Of a stretch of DNA of 64,000 bases, positions 1 to 8,147 are shown piece after piece. The position numbers and the translations under genes were made by a program. The notes below the pieces were generated by a model. It made no database searches and was not told the origin of the DNA. It was given only the letters and a program-made list of their open reading frames with translations. Numbering within the stretch: position 1 is the first letter of the stretch; each line of letters begins with the position of its first letter. Source of the DNA: QKMZ01 sp012965515 (lineage in GTDB: Bacteria; Cyanobacteriota; Vampirovibrionia; Obscuribacterales; Obscuribacteraceae); the NCBI GenBank assembly GCA_937879965.1, contig CALFMP010000037.1, positions 124,001 through 188,000 of the forward strand, written 5' to 3'.

Positions 1-2
1 AA

Positions 3-737
3 ACTGGTGCGACGGATTGGCATGTACCGAGCGAGAATACACCTTGGTACAAGATGTCCCGCGCATTGATTGACGGCGACGGCATCGACAACTACGCAAC
101 GCCCGGAGGTTTAAGCAAGATCGTTCAAATTCGAGGACCAGAAACTGGACCGTTTTTCAAAGATGGCAATTTCCGATTCGAGAACCCGGACCGCGCACCA
201 GGTGCACCGCCAAACTCATCACAACAGTCTTGGAGAGACAGCTTCAACGACTTCGCCAATGTGGCATCTCCGGATGGCTTAAGGATTGCACGCGCAGCTG
301 CATTCGATGCAGAGGAGTCAGCAATAAAAGCACAAGCGAGAGTAGATCAATGGCTGAGAGAAAGACTCGGTGTACCTGCAAATCAAGAACTGCCTGTGAT
401 ACCAGGTTGGACTGGCAAGCCGCAATTGGATTCGGCAGGTAAACCACTGATTGGCCCAAATGGAAGGGTGGTAGTTCAACCGGATAATGTGAAATACCCT
501 GATTACGAGCCAAGGTGGTGGGACATCCACATAAAACCCGCTGGTGCGCGTACTGCGGAAGAAAAAGCATTCTACGAAGATCCTGCCAACAGGTATCGTG
601 GTCTTAACGAGCAGCAGATTCGCGAGTTTAAGCTGGCACAAGAAATTCGAGACAGATATGCCGCAGAACTTAGGAAAGAACAGCGCGTGGCCGGCGACGC
701 AGCACCCGATTATCAACCAGTGGTGCCCGCACGATAA
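3..737 (+). CDS. Hypothetical protein, 5' end cut by window edge
   Basis: The frame is open from the first bases of the window. The codons before the internal Met at 54 read like normal protein (TDWHVPSENTPWYK), so the gene very likely starts to the left and the Met at 54 is not its start. The visible part is about 244 residues. It is hydrophilic, rich in Pro, Arg and Asp, with no membrane segment, and has a charged helical stretch near the C-terminus (EEKAFYEDPANRYRGLNEQQ). I recognise no family. It is followed 35 bases later by a 57-codon gene and then a secreted protein, all co-directional, so it is probably the end of a small operon of unknown function. Confidence 0.65.
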   Translation, partial: TGATDWHVPSENTPWYKMSRALIDGDGIDNYATPGGLSKIVQIRGPETGPFFKDGNFRFENPDRAPGAPPNSSQQSWRDSFNDFANVASPDGLRIARAAAFDAEESAIKAQARVDQWLRERLGVPANQELPVIPGWTGKPQLDSAGKPLIGPNGRVVVQPDNVKYPDYEPRWWDIHIKPAGARTAEEKAFYEDPANRYRGLNEQQIREFKLAQEIRDRYAAELRKEQRVAGDAAPDYQPVVPAR

Positions 738-772
738 GCGCGTTTACGTTTTCTATAATTGAGGTTAGTCAT

Positions 773-946
773 ATGCAATCGACCCCAAAACCAACGACTC
801 TTCAAGAGATGCTCAAGAAGCAGAATGAAATGCAGTACGCGGCAATGGCTCACGCGCAAGCGGGTCAAGCACTACCGGACGATTTCGCGCAAGAGTATGC
901 GGAACTGGAAAAAGAGATAGAAAGACTTCAGGCGGAGAAGAAGTAA
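773..946 (+). CDS. Small hypothetical protein, 57 aa
   Basis: The ATG at 773 is preceded by a GAGG ribosome-binding site at about 761-764. The protein starts MQSTPKPTTLQEMLKKQ and ends ELEKEIERLQAEKK, and is almost entirely predicted amphipathic helix with a coiled-coil-like C-terminus. Its stop codon overlaps the start of the next gene (TAATG at 944-948), which indicates translational coupling and supports it as a real gene despite its size. No family is recognised. Its place between two unknown genes suggests a small partner or chaperone-like role, which is inference only. Confidence 0.7.
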   Translation: MQSTPKPTTLQEMLKKQNEMQYAAMAHAQAGQALPDDFAQEYAELEKEIERLQAEKK

Positions 947-1827
947 TGAGCGAATTGAGATTAGCACCGAAGGCAGGCGCAAGGGCTCGCTTTAAGCTTT
1001 CTAATCGGATTGCACTATTGGCGCTTTTAGCTTCAATTTCGCAGTTCATCACGAACACAACAGGCGCCGAAGCAAAACCATTCCAACCTGCAGACTATCC
1101 GGAAAGCACTTCGAAGACTTACACATATACACTGCCGAACAGCAAGGTTTCGGTCGAAGCATTGCAGGTCAAACGCCTAAATGAAAAGCATTCTAACCCG
1201 CGCTACTGCCGCGCTTGGGTGACAATCACCAAAGACGGAAAGAAGGTCAGCAGTGAGTACTTCGAAGACATCAATGGTCTTGGTGGACCTTGTGGACTCT
1301 ACTTCCCACAAAAGTCCATCTCTGACAACTACAAAGGAGTCGTCAAACTTGGAGATTATGATGGACGCTTGCTTCTGGTAAACAACGCTGGGAAGTATTG
1401 GAATATTCCCGGCGGCAGTTTCTTCACGAGCAAAGACAAGAAGCTTTTGTTCAGCACCCATGAATGTGACGCCCCAGCGGGCATTGCCGTATTTGATCTC
1501 CAGAAAGGTGCCACCATCTTTCAAACGAATGAGAAAGCTAAGGAGGCTCCACCGGTAGTGAGCAAATGGTATTTCGATGGAACGAACTACTTTTTCACGT
1601 CAACCGATCCGAGTAAACCGGAGTCAAAAAGCAAAGCTCAAGATGTTTATGTGTTCGACACGAAAATCAGTAAGCTGGTGAAGAAGATGCTGCCGCCGGC
1701 AAAAATCGCGGCAGCTACGCCGATTGCTTATGACTTCAGCGCGATGTCAGACTCAGACATAAAGGCTGCTGACCAAGGTATGGACGTGAAGGGACCAACA
1801 AGGGATGCGGCTGGCAAGAACAAGTAA
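946..1827 (+). CDS. Secreted hypothetical protein
   Basis: 293 residues. The N-terminus has a basic stretch, a hydrophobic core (IALLALLASISQF) and an AEA-like cleavage site near residue 43, consistent with a Sec signal peptide. The mature part contains several short beta-rich blocks and repeated Trp/Tyr/Gly motifs such as KYWNIPGGSF and KWYFDGTNYFF, which could be blades of a beta-propeller-like fold; this is inference. It overlaps the upstream 57-aa gene by one base and is co-directional with the left-edge gene, so the three form an operon. The downstream neighbour is convergent, with a hairpin between them. Confidence 0.75.
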   Translation: MSELRLAPKAGARARFKLSNRIALLALLASISQFITNTTGAEAKPFQPADYPESTSKTYTYTLPNSKVSVEALQVKRLNEKHSNPRYCRAWVTITKDGKKVSSEYFEDINGLGGPCGLYFPQKSISDNYKGVVKLGDYDGRLLLVNNAGKYWNIPGGSFFTSKDKKLLFSTHECDAPAGIAVFDLQKGATIFQTNEKAKEAPPVVSKWYFDGTNYFFTSTDPSKPESKSKAQDVYVFDTKISKLVKKMLPPAKIAAATPIAYDFSAMSDSDIKAADQGMDVKGPTRDAAGKNK

Positions 1828-1834
1828 AGGAAGA

Positions 1835-1861
1835 CCGCGAGCGACCACACTTCGCCCGCGG
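1835..1861. terminator. Hairpin between convergent genes, likely bidirectional terminator
   Basis: CCGCG, one mismatch, GCGA, a 7-nt loop, TCGC, one mismatch and CGCGG form a stem of nine pairs. It lies 8 bases after one stop codon and 34 before the other. The flanking T content is modest, so a terminator is plausible but not certain. Confidence 0.4.
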
Positions 1862-1894
1862 CTCCTATTTCGTTCTCGGCCAAACTAGTTAGTC

Positions 1895-2638
1895 TTATTC
1901 TTCACTGGGTCTCCAACTTTTCAGCATCTTTCCGCGCTGAATCATTTCGCGTTGAATACCACTGTGCGCTTCGCCATATGCCGATTTAGAGACACTCATT
2001 TCGTTTCTAAGCGCATCCATAACGAGCGGAATTCCTGCTGGTCCCAAAGCAATACCCATGCCCAACTTTATGTTGTTCGCAACGTCGCCCCAGTAATTGC
2101 TGTCGTTCTTCTCGCTTATCTTCTTCCCGAAGGATTCACCATATCCGATACTATCCTTCAGTCCATGCAGTTTCTTCGTTACGGTGGCTTCGTCCAATTT
2201 CTTGCTGAATTCGATGTCGTTGGGAAGCATACCGCCGACATTTCCCTCAATTATTTCCCCTTGCTTGAGGTCAAACTTGCTGCCACCTCCACCAGGGCCG
2301 AGTTCCTTCAGTTCAGCGAGCTTTGCCTTTGCACCCAACTGCTTCAACTGTCCTTCTGTGCCAGCCGGAATGCCCAATTGGTGGTGTTCGGCAAATCCAC
2401 CATTCTTGAATCCGCCTCCGCCTTGAATCTCAACACCCATGTTTGGCTCGCTACCGGAAGATAATGCCTTCTTGAACATCCGGGCGGAGCCGTGCTGCAG
2501 CTCGGAATAAACCTCATTGAACGACGCTTCTGAAGGCGTTGCATAGGAAGATCCCTTGTGGAGGAGTCCTTCTAATGGTTGAGCTTGCCCTTCCATTTTT
2601 GCGATTTGCTCTACATTTCTGTGACCGTGGTAACTCAT
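1895..2638 (-). CDS. Hypothetical glycine-rich protein
   Basis: 247 residues from the ATG at 2638. That start is chosen because AGGAG lies about 6 bases upstream (reverse strand, 2645-2649); a frame extension of 14 residues further upstream has no such site. The sequence has Gly-rich segments (VEIQGGGGFKNGGF, LGPGGGGSKFD) alternating with charged helices, and one weakly hydrophobic helix near the C-terminus (LGMGIALGPAGIPLVM). There is no signal peptide. No family is recognised. It stands alone, with 366 bases of gene-free DNA upstream. Confidence 0.7.
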   Translation of the reverse strand: MSYHGHRNVEQIAKMEGQAQPLEGLLHKGSSYATPSEASFNEVYSELQHGSARMFKKALSSGSEPNMGVEIQGGGGFKNGGFAEHHQLGIPAGTEGQLKQLGAKAKLAELKELGPGGGGSKFDLKQGEIIEGNVGGMLPNDIEFSKKLDEATVTKKLHGLKDSIGYGESFGKKISEKNDSNYWGDVANNIKLGMGIALGPAGIPLVMDALRNEMSVSKSAYGEAHSGIQREMIQRGKMLKSWRPSEE

Positions 2639-3004
2639 GGTTGGCTCCTTTGTGCGCATAGGCAGCAAGTGGTGACGCACAACGACGTTGCGCGGGAAGA
2701 AAAGGCGATTTTCGGAAATTAGTATTCCGCTGGGGTGTGGCTTTAGCGACCGAATGTTTTGTCCATGTCGGGTGTTCTCCGTGGAAGGCGAGCGGGAACC
2801 CCGTGTATGGCAGCAGTTGCCGGTTAAATTTGTTAGCGGTCCTGGGTAATTGCGAGTATATGTCGCCCCGAGTTGGAGGGGAATGTGTAAACGCGCAAAA
2901 TTGTCGACAGTCCCCCTTTAATACAAGACCAGAAGTCGGAAAAAGGCAACCAGCCGCACGCCAGCGCCCACACATTCGAGTCAACTCACCAGTCCGCGAT
3001 CAGC
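2639..3004. other. Gene-free interval
   Basis: These 366 bases hold the ribosome-binding site of the minus-strand gene ending at 1895 and presumably its promoter. I see no RNA gene, repeat or convincing coding frame. A 93-codon plus-strand frame here has no ribosome-binding site and an atypical composition. Confidence 0.5.
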
Positions 3005-3730
3005 TCACGCCCGCTTAACCAGAAAAATCATCTCTTCGGAGAGAGTCTCATCAAATGGACCGCCCGCCCAATCGCCCAAAATCCTCTCGATTCTCAGACC
3101 GGCTTTCGTCAATTGATTCTCGATTTCTGAGCGATCAGAAAAGCGCAATTCACTATTCGAGACTAGGGTTTCATCAGAAAACTCATATCTCAACTCGAAC
3201 GCCATTCGATTGTTTTGCATCGCAAGAAATTTTCTAGATTCGCGTACCGTCTGCTCAGGCAGTTGGAGATCCATCTCGTAATCCCAACGGCTAGCCCAGT
3301 CAATTTTTGGGTTTCTCGACTCGAACACAAATTTTCCATCCGCGTTCAACAATTTCTTGATTGCGCAAAACGTCGCATCAATGTCACCGTCGTCCAAAAG
3401 TACTTGGAACGCGTGTCCAGTCATAATAATCAGATCAAACTGCTTGCCAGACTCGAATGTTTGTGCGAATGATTGCACCCATTCGATTTTGTGTCCGTTT
3501 GGTTTGCGCCGCGCAACATCGAGCATCGCTGCCGAAGGATCAGCACCCGTCACATCATGTCCTTGCGCTGCATAAGCATCGCAAAGCAAACCTGTGCCGC
3601 ATCCCAAGTCCAATATCTTTTGCTGATGTACACCAGCTAAAGCAAGATAGAAATCACGATCTTGTGACCATCCGCTGTCGATGTCGTATATCGCAGCGAG
3701 CTTCGGATTTTCGTAGTGATTGTCGGGCAT
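3005..3730 (-). CDS. Class I SAM-dependent methyltransferase
   Basis: 241 residues from the Met at 3730 (MPDNHYENPKLAAIYD); a longer frame adds 51 atypical residues. Motif I, ILDLGCGTGLL at about residues 38-48, is the SAM-binding loop. GADPSAAMLDVARRK is the acidic motif II that contacts the ribose. FDLIIMTGHAFQVL matches the region after motif III in the Methyltransf_25/11 families. These enzymes transfer a methyl group from S-adenosylmethionine to a small molecule or another acceptor; the substrate cannot be read from sequence. It is cytoplasmic. It stands alone between a gene-free stretch and a secreted protein gene. Confidence 0.85.
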   Translation of the reverse strand: MPDNHYENPKLAAIYDIDSGWSQDRDFYLALAGVHQQKILDLGCGTGLLCDAYAAQGHDVTGADPSAAMLDVARRKPNGHKIEWVQSFAQTFESGKQFDLIIMTGHAFQVLLDDGDIDATFCAIKKLLNADGKFVFESRNPKIDWASRWDYEMDLQLPEQTVRESRKFLAMQNNRMAFELRYEFSDETLVSNSELRFSDRSEIENQLTKAGLRIERILGDWAGGPFDETLSEEMIFLVKRA

Positions 3731-3873
3731 GATAATGGCGCTCTTCTGTGTCGCTAATTCTACACCCGACCGAAAGGGTATGAATGCGGCAAACGGTGGC
3801 GCTGACTTCCTTTGATTTTCAGCGGAGTAATAGTATAGGTTCGACGCATGGCGACGCCGCCACCATGCCCGAA

Positions 3874-3908
3874 AGGCGCCCAACCTCCATTTGGAGAATT
3901 GAGCGCCT
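3874..3908 (-). terminator. Long imperfect hairpin, probable terminator
   Basis: Outer arms AGGCGC and GCGCCT enclose paired CAA/TTG and CTCC/GGAG blocks closed by an ATTT loop. On the minus strand the stem is followed by TTTCGG. It lies downstream of the minus-strand gene ending at 3958 and ahead of the methyltransferase gene. Confidence 0.45.
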
Positions 3909-3957
3909 CACATTTCTAACTGCGACGGTGTAGTCGACCTACCTTTATATATACAGG

Positions 3958-5205
3958 TCAGTTCTGGGGACGCGTACTACCCGAACCTCCCCAATTACGG
4001 CTGCCGCCGTCACCGTATCTGCTACCGCCAGTTCTGTCGCCGCTACCTTCGCCACCTCGACCACCCCAGTTGCCGCGACCGCCGGTCGAGCCGGTTCCAG
4101 CACTAGGCGTGCCGCTTCCTGCCGGCGGTGTTCCACCTGCCGACGGAGTACTTGTGGAAGGATTGTTTCCAGTGCTGGGATTGCTTGCGCCGGTATTCGG
4201 TGAGCTGCTGCCGGAACTCGATGTACTTCCGCCAGTACTTGGCGCGTTGCTACTAGAACTTGGCGGGTTGCTGTGGCTTTGCGAACCGCTTCCGGAACTC
4301 GGAGTCGAACTCGTCGACGGACGATTGCCATCGTTGCGATTCCAATCGGGTCGTCCGGAATTGCCGCGATTCCAATCGGGACGATTCGAATCTCCACGAT
4401 TCCAATTGCCATGGTCACCGGAATCTCCTCGGCGCCAACCATCGCGACGATCATCATTGCGATTTCCTGGTGCATTGAAATTGCCGGGGAATGATGCTGT
4501 TCCCGGCTTCTTCCACCAACTGTTGTTCCAACCGTTTCCGTTTTGATTCCAGTTGCGATAGTGCGAATTCTCATCATCATGCATTTGCGTGGTGATGTTT
4601 CTATCAAGCTGCGTTAGCATCGACATCAGAGAGTTACGCTCATAAGAACTGAATCCACCGATTCGATATTGTTGCTGTGCTCTGTCAATGTTGTCATACG
4701 CAGTCGAAAGTTGATTGAGCTCCGCGCGAGTGATTCGACCGGATGCACGACCTCTATCAATACGCTCTTTCAGACTTCTCTGATAGGCGTCTATTTCTTG
4801 ATTGAAACTATTGATGCCAGAGTGTTGCTGGTCCGCTTGCCACCAGTTGTTGCGCCATGATCTTCTTGTCGGGTCCCACATTTGATAGCGAGCGTTTACG
4901 TCATCGTGCAAGAAGCTAGTCAGCTGTTTATCGAGGTTGGTCAGAGACGTCATCATATTCTGACGCACAACGGCGTTCATCGGCCTGTTTCCAAGCCCGC
5001 GACGAATCATCTCAACGTTGTTGTACAAGCTTTGAACAGAATTGAAATTGGCTTGCGACAATTGTCCGCTTTGACGGCCGAGCTCGATACGCCGAGCAAG
5101 ATCCTGAGAATAAGCGGCGATGTCGGCGTCCTGCGCTGCTTGCGCCGAAGCGATAGTAATAGTCATCGGAATTGTCAACGCCAACAAAATGAGCTTGTTC
5201 CACAT
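3958..5205 (-). CDS. Secreted protein with duplicated helical domain and Gly/Ser/Pro/Asn tail
   Basis: 415 residues from the ATG at 5205, chosen because AAGGAG lies just upstream and the protein then begins with a signal peptide (MWNKLILLALTIPM, cleaved near AQA). Two homologous helical units of about 100 residues follow. Each has a region like RIELGRQSGQLSQA or RIDRGRASGRITRA, then LTNLDKQLTSFLHDD or LTQLDRNITTQMHDD, and ends in a Trp-rich NNWW or NSWW. From about residue 265 the protein is low-complexity, with PDWNR repeats, a Ser/Thr/Pro/Gly stretch and a final Arg/Gly-rich segment. It is probably exported to the periplasm or surface. No family name is known to me. Confidence 0.8.
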   Translation of the reverse strand: MWNKLILLALTIPMTITIASAQAAQDADIAAYSQDLARRIELGRQSGQLSQANFNSVQSLYNNVEMIRRGLGNRPMNAVVRQNMMTSLTNLDKQLTSFLHDDVNARYQMWDPTRRSWRNNWWQADQQHSGINSFNQEIDAYQRSLKERIDRGRASGRITRAELNQLSTAYDNIDRAQQQYRIGGFSSYERNSLMSMLTQLDRNITTQMHDDENSHYRNWNQNGNGWNNSWWKKPGTASFPGNFNAPGNRNDDRRDGWRRGDSGDHGNWNRGDSNRPDWNRGNSGRPDWNRNDGNRPSTSSTPSSGSGSQSHSNPPSSSSNAPSTGGSTSSSGSSSPNTGASNPSTGNNPSTSTPSAGGTPPAGSGTPSAGTGSTGGRGNWGGRGGEGSGDRTGGSRYGDGGSRNWGGSGSTRPQN

Positions 5206-5423
5206 AATCGATTTCTCCTTTTTGCCTTTGGCATGACGAGTAAGCGCGTCAATAGTTGCGACTACTGACATCAAAATCTAGGTGTCTTATTCTAGAACAA
5301 TTTCAGGCTAATTTCGGGTGATCGAATGATTCCTTTTGCGCCCACCGATAGCCTTAATCAGCGGTTTGCAAGGGCTGCCTATACGACCCGGAGACGGCAC
5401 CTTACCGGCGTATGTTCCGGCGA

Positions 5424-8036
5424 TTAGCCTTGAATCTTCAAAACCGCCACGGCACAAGGGGGATGACGCAACACATAATTTATAGTGTGCCCGATGAAGA
5501 GCCCCTTCCCGATTTTGGGCTCAGCGCCCAATACAATAAGGTCGATATCGTGTTGCTGCGCTGTAAGTATTGCAGCCTGTGCCGGATGCGAACTGGTTTG
5601 AACCAGAATCGACTTGAATTCAACATCTAAAGCAGTCGCCAGCTCTTGCAACGTTGTTGTGATCTCATTGGTCACATTGCGCTCAATTTGTTTTCCGCTC
5701 TGCGTCGCCTCACTATAAAGGTCGTTGGCTTCAGATTCTTGAATACACAGACAGAAGACTTTCGCATTGAGCGACTTGGCTAAAGAAATACCAAACTCGG
5801 CGGCAGCAATCGACTGCTCATTGCCACTAACAGGAATGAGAACTTCTTTGATATCACGCTGACTTGTGGAATCTGGCTCATACACAACGAGGACGCGCGT
5901 GGATGTGTTCAAAATCACGCCATCCACCAGTTGCCCGAAAACATACTCCGCATCACCCGGCGGCTCATCGGTTGCCATCACGATCAAGTCGTATCCGCGA
6001 TTGCCTTCCTCTGAAATGACCTTCATTGGATCGGTGGAGGTTACGGTGTTTTCAAAAACGCTAACAAGTTTTCTATTTACCACGCTCTTAATGCTTTTGA
6101 ACGGCTTCTCCGACGCTCCCGCCGGATGCTTCACCCACAGCGCCGTTGTTTCTACTACTTGAGATTGACCTATGCTGTTCAACAGCTTGGCGATGAACGC
6201 GTTTCGGCCACGCCCTGAGGTCGGCCAAAGGACCCGACGAATGCTACTAAGGATGGTGCGCGATCTTCTCTCTTCACGCTTCATTTTCTCAATCTCGTCA
6301 GGCGTGATCTTCACCTTGCCCATCGTGTATTTCATCAGAGGAGCGGAAACACCGGTGGAGAAGAGAGCAATGAAGATGATTACCGCATACATATCCTGGC
6401 TGATGATGTCCAGTGACAATCCAAGCATTGCAAGAATCAAACCAAGAGACCCTTTTGTATTGGCACCGACACCAACTGCAAGTGATTCCCAAAGTCCATA
6501 ACCTGCAACTCGTCCAGCGCCTACACACGAGGTGAGTTTCACAACCAGAGTTGCCAATGATAAAAGCGCGGTGATTGCGCAGAGCTTAGGCTCTAGAAGC
6601 GAACTGAGATTGACATTGAGTCCGCTGGATGCAAAAAACACCGGTGCAAAGAACGCCATGGTTACTATTTCCAGTGGGCGCACCACCTTATGGTTAATGA
6701 CCGGAGTCTGCGACAGAATCACTCCAGCGGCGAATGCACCCAAGACAATGTGAACACCAAGCGCTTGCGTTGCAGCGGCGCAAGCGAGCAACAAAACAAC
6801 CATACCAGTGATCAAACCATCACTGTTCGAAACGTGATCATTCACCCACCGCAAAATCGTGAAAAACACAGGTCTTCCGAAGTACATCACAGCGAGAAAC
6901 GCGATCGTTCCAAAGAACGCGACAAGTACTGGATTGCCAGCAGACTCTCCAGCAGATCCGGATAAAACTACAATCACGGCCAACAACAAGCAGCATAGAA
7001 GATCGTGAGCAAGAGATGTGGCAATGATCAATTGCCCGACAGTCAGCTTGAGCATCTTCATATCCATGAGAACTTTTGCTACGACAGGAACTGAAGATGC
7101 GGCAAAAACAGTACCGAGGAAAACAGCAAAGGCCAACTTATTCTGCGCTTGGCCAAGCAACTGTTCGGAGAGAAGAAGTGACAGCCCACCACCAACAAGA
7201 AGCGGACCTACTAGCCCAATGATCCCGAAACACAAGAGCGGTCTGCCCAGCCGTTTCAGCATCGCGATATCTGTTTCCATCCCTGTGAGCATTAGCAGGA
7301 AGGAAACACCAATCCACGAAATAACTTCAATCAACTTAGATTGAGATCCATCGCGAGGAAACAACTGAGATGAAAGATCGGGAAACAATGCACCAAAGAA
7401 AGTGGGTCCAAGAAGCAAACCCGCAAAAATCTGCCCGATGATGGCAGGCTGTCCGAGTCTCACAAAAATCTCACCGCATACCAATGAGGTAAACAGCAAG
7501 AGGGTAATCTCTATAAAGAGGAGCAGAACAGCATGTTCGCTCAAGCTATTGCTGGTGCGAGTTGGTTTCTTCTGAGGCGCTTCCGTAGTTTGAGAAGGTG
7601 AACCGGATGCAGTGGCTTTAGATGCAGCACTAGCAGCCGCCTCACTTTCCTTCTGAGCCTTCTCTTTAGCGTGAGTTATGTACTTTCTGAGTTTTTCACA
7701 CCAATCAATCGCTAAGTTAGTCTGCGACTTTCCGTACTCTTCGGCGTCGGCCTTGGTGACGCTACAAAGAACTTTGTCCTTCAAGTAAATTACAGGAACG
7801 CCATCCATTCCGACTTTGACGTTCAGCTCATCGAGATCGGCTTGGGAGTCGTCAATAACACCTTGAATGGTGTCCATGACCAACTGCCCGCGTTCAACAG
7901 CCGAGAGAATTTTGGTGTTGGAAACAGCGAAGATCTTGTCTTTGCCGACGTACACATCACAGAATTCGTCCGCGGCTAAAACGGCGGTCGTACAAAAAGT
8001 GAAGAACACAGCAATGAGAAACGCGAGAAACTTCAT
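5424..8036 (-). CDS. CPA2-type cation:proton antiporter with periplasmic N-terminal and universal-stress C-terminal domains
   Basis: 870 residues. A signal peptide (MKFLAFLIAVFFTFCTTAVLA) is followed by about 110 residues containing three Cys and a charged helix. From about residue 170 there is a Na+/H+ exchanger domain of many membrane segments; typical motifs include GQPAIIGQIFAGLLLGPTFF, GVSFLLMLTGMETD and GVNTK-like GVGANTKGSLGLIL. The last 270 residues resemble two tandem universal stress protein units, the second ending VLGAEPKIGKGLFIGHTINY. It should exchange a cation for protons across the inner membrane. KefB-type proteins usually carry a TrkA-N domain instead. It is monocistronic, with a GGAA ribosome-binding site. 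Confidence 0.85.
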   Translation of the reverse strand: MKFLAFLIAVFFTFCTTAVLAADEFCDVYVGKDKIFAVSNTKILSAVERGQLVMDTIQGVIDDSQADLDELNVKVGMDGVPVIYLKDKVLCSVTKADAEEYGKSQTNLAIDWCEKLRKYITHAKEKAQKESEAAASAASKATASGSPSQTTEAPQKKPTRTSNSLSEHAVLLLFIEITLLLFTSLVCGEIFVRLGQPAIIGQIFAGLLLGPTFFGALFPDLSSQLFPRDGSQSKLIEVISWIGVSFLLMLTGMETDIAMLKRLGRPLLCFGIIGLVGPLLVGGGLSLLLSEQLLGQAQNKLAFAVFLGTVFAASSVPVVAKVLMDMKMLKLTVGQLIIATSLAHDLLCCLLLAVIVVLSGSAGESAGNPVLVAFFGTIAFLAVMYFGRPVFFTILRWVNDHVSNSDGLITGMVVLLLACAAATQALGVHIVLGAFAAGVILSQTPVINHKVVRPLEIVTMAFFAPVFFASSGLNVNLSSLLEPKLCAITALLSLATLVVKLTSCVGAGRVAGYGLWESLAVGVGANTKGSLGLILAMLGLSLDIISQDMYAVIIFIALFSTGVSAPLMKYTMGKVKITPDEIEKMKREERRSRTILSSIRRVLWPTSGRGRNAFIAKLLNSIGQSQVVETTALWVKHPAGASEKPFKSIKSVVNRKLVSVFENTVTSTDPMKVISEEGNRGYDLIVMATDEPPGDAEYVFGQLVDGVILNTSTRVLVVYEPDSTSQRDIKEVLIPVSGNEQSIAAAEFGISLAKSLNAKVFCLCIQESEANDLYSEATQSGKQIERNVTNEITTTLQELATALDVEFKSILVQTSSHPAQAAILTAQQHDIDLIVLGAEPKIGKGLFIGHTINYVLRHPPCAVAVLKIQG

Positions 8037-8147
8037 GCTTGCATTCCTTTCAATTGTCCTCGTTCGCCGCTACCACTCTCCTCAAAGCTTAGCAGGAGAG
8101 TGCCTTCAATGCGATTTAGCGCATATAAATTTCAGTGGATATATCCG

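Noticed and set aside
2737..3018. 93-codon plus-strand frame
   Set aside because: No ribosome-binding site, atypical composition with scattered Cys, and it overlaps the end of the methyltransferase gene.
4320..4400. CRISPR-like short repeats
   Set aside because: The units encode PDWNR-type repeats in frame, vary in spacing and have no spacers.
3945..4607. 220-codon minus-strand frame and opposite plus-strand frames in the low-complexity tail
   Set aside because: They are by-products of repeated Gly/Ser/Asn codons in the gene at 3958-5205; composition is abnormal and no start signals are present.
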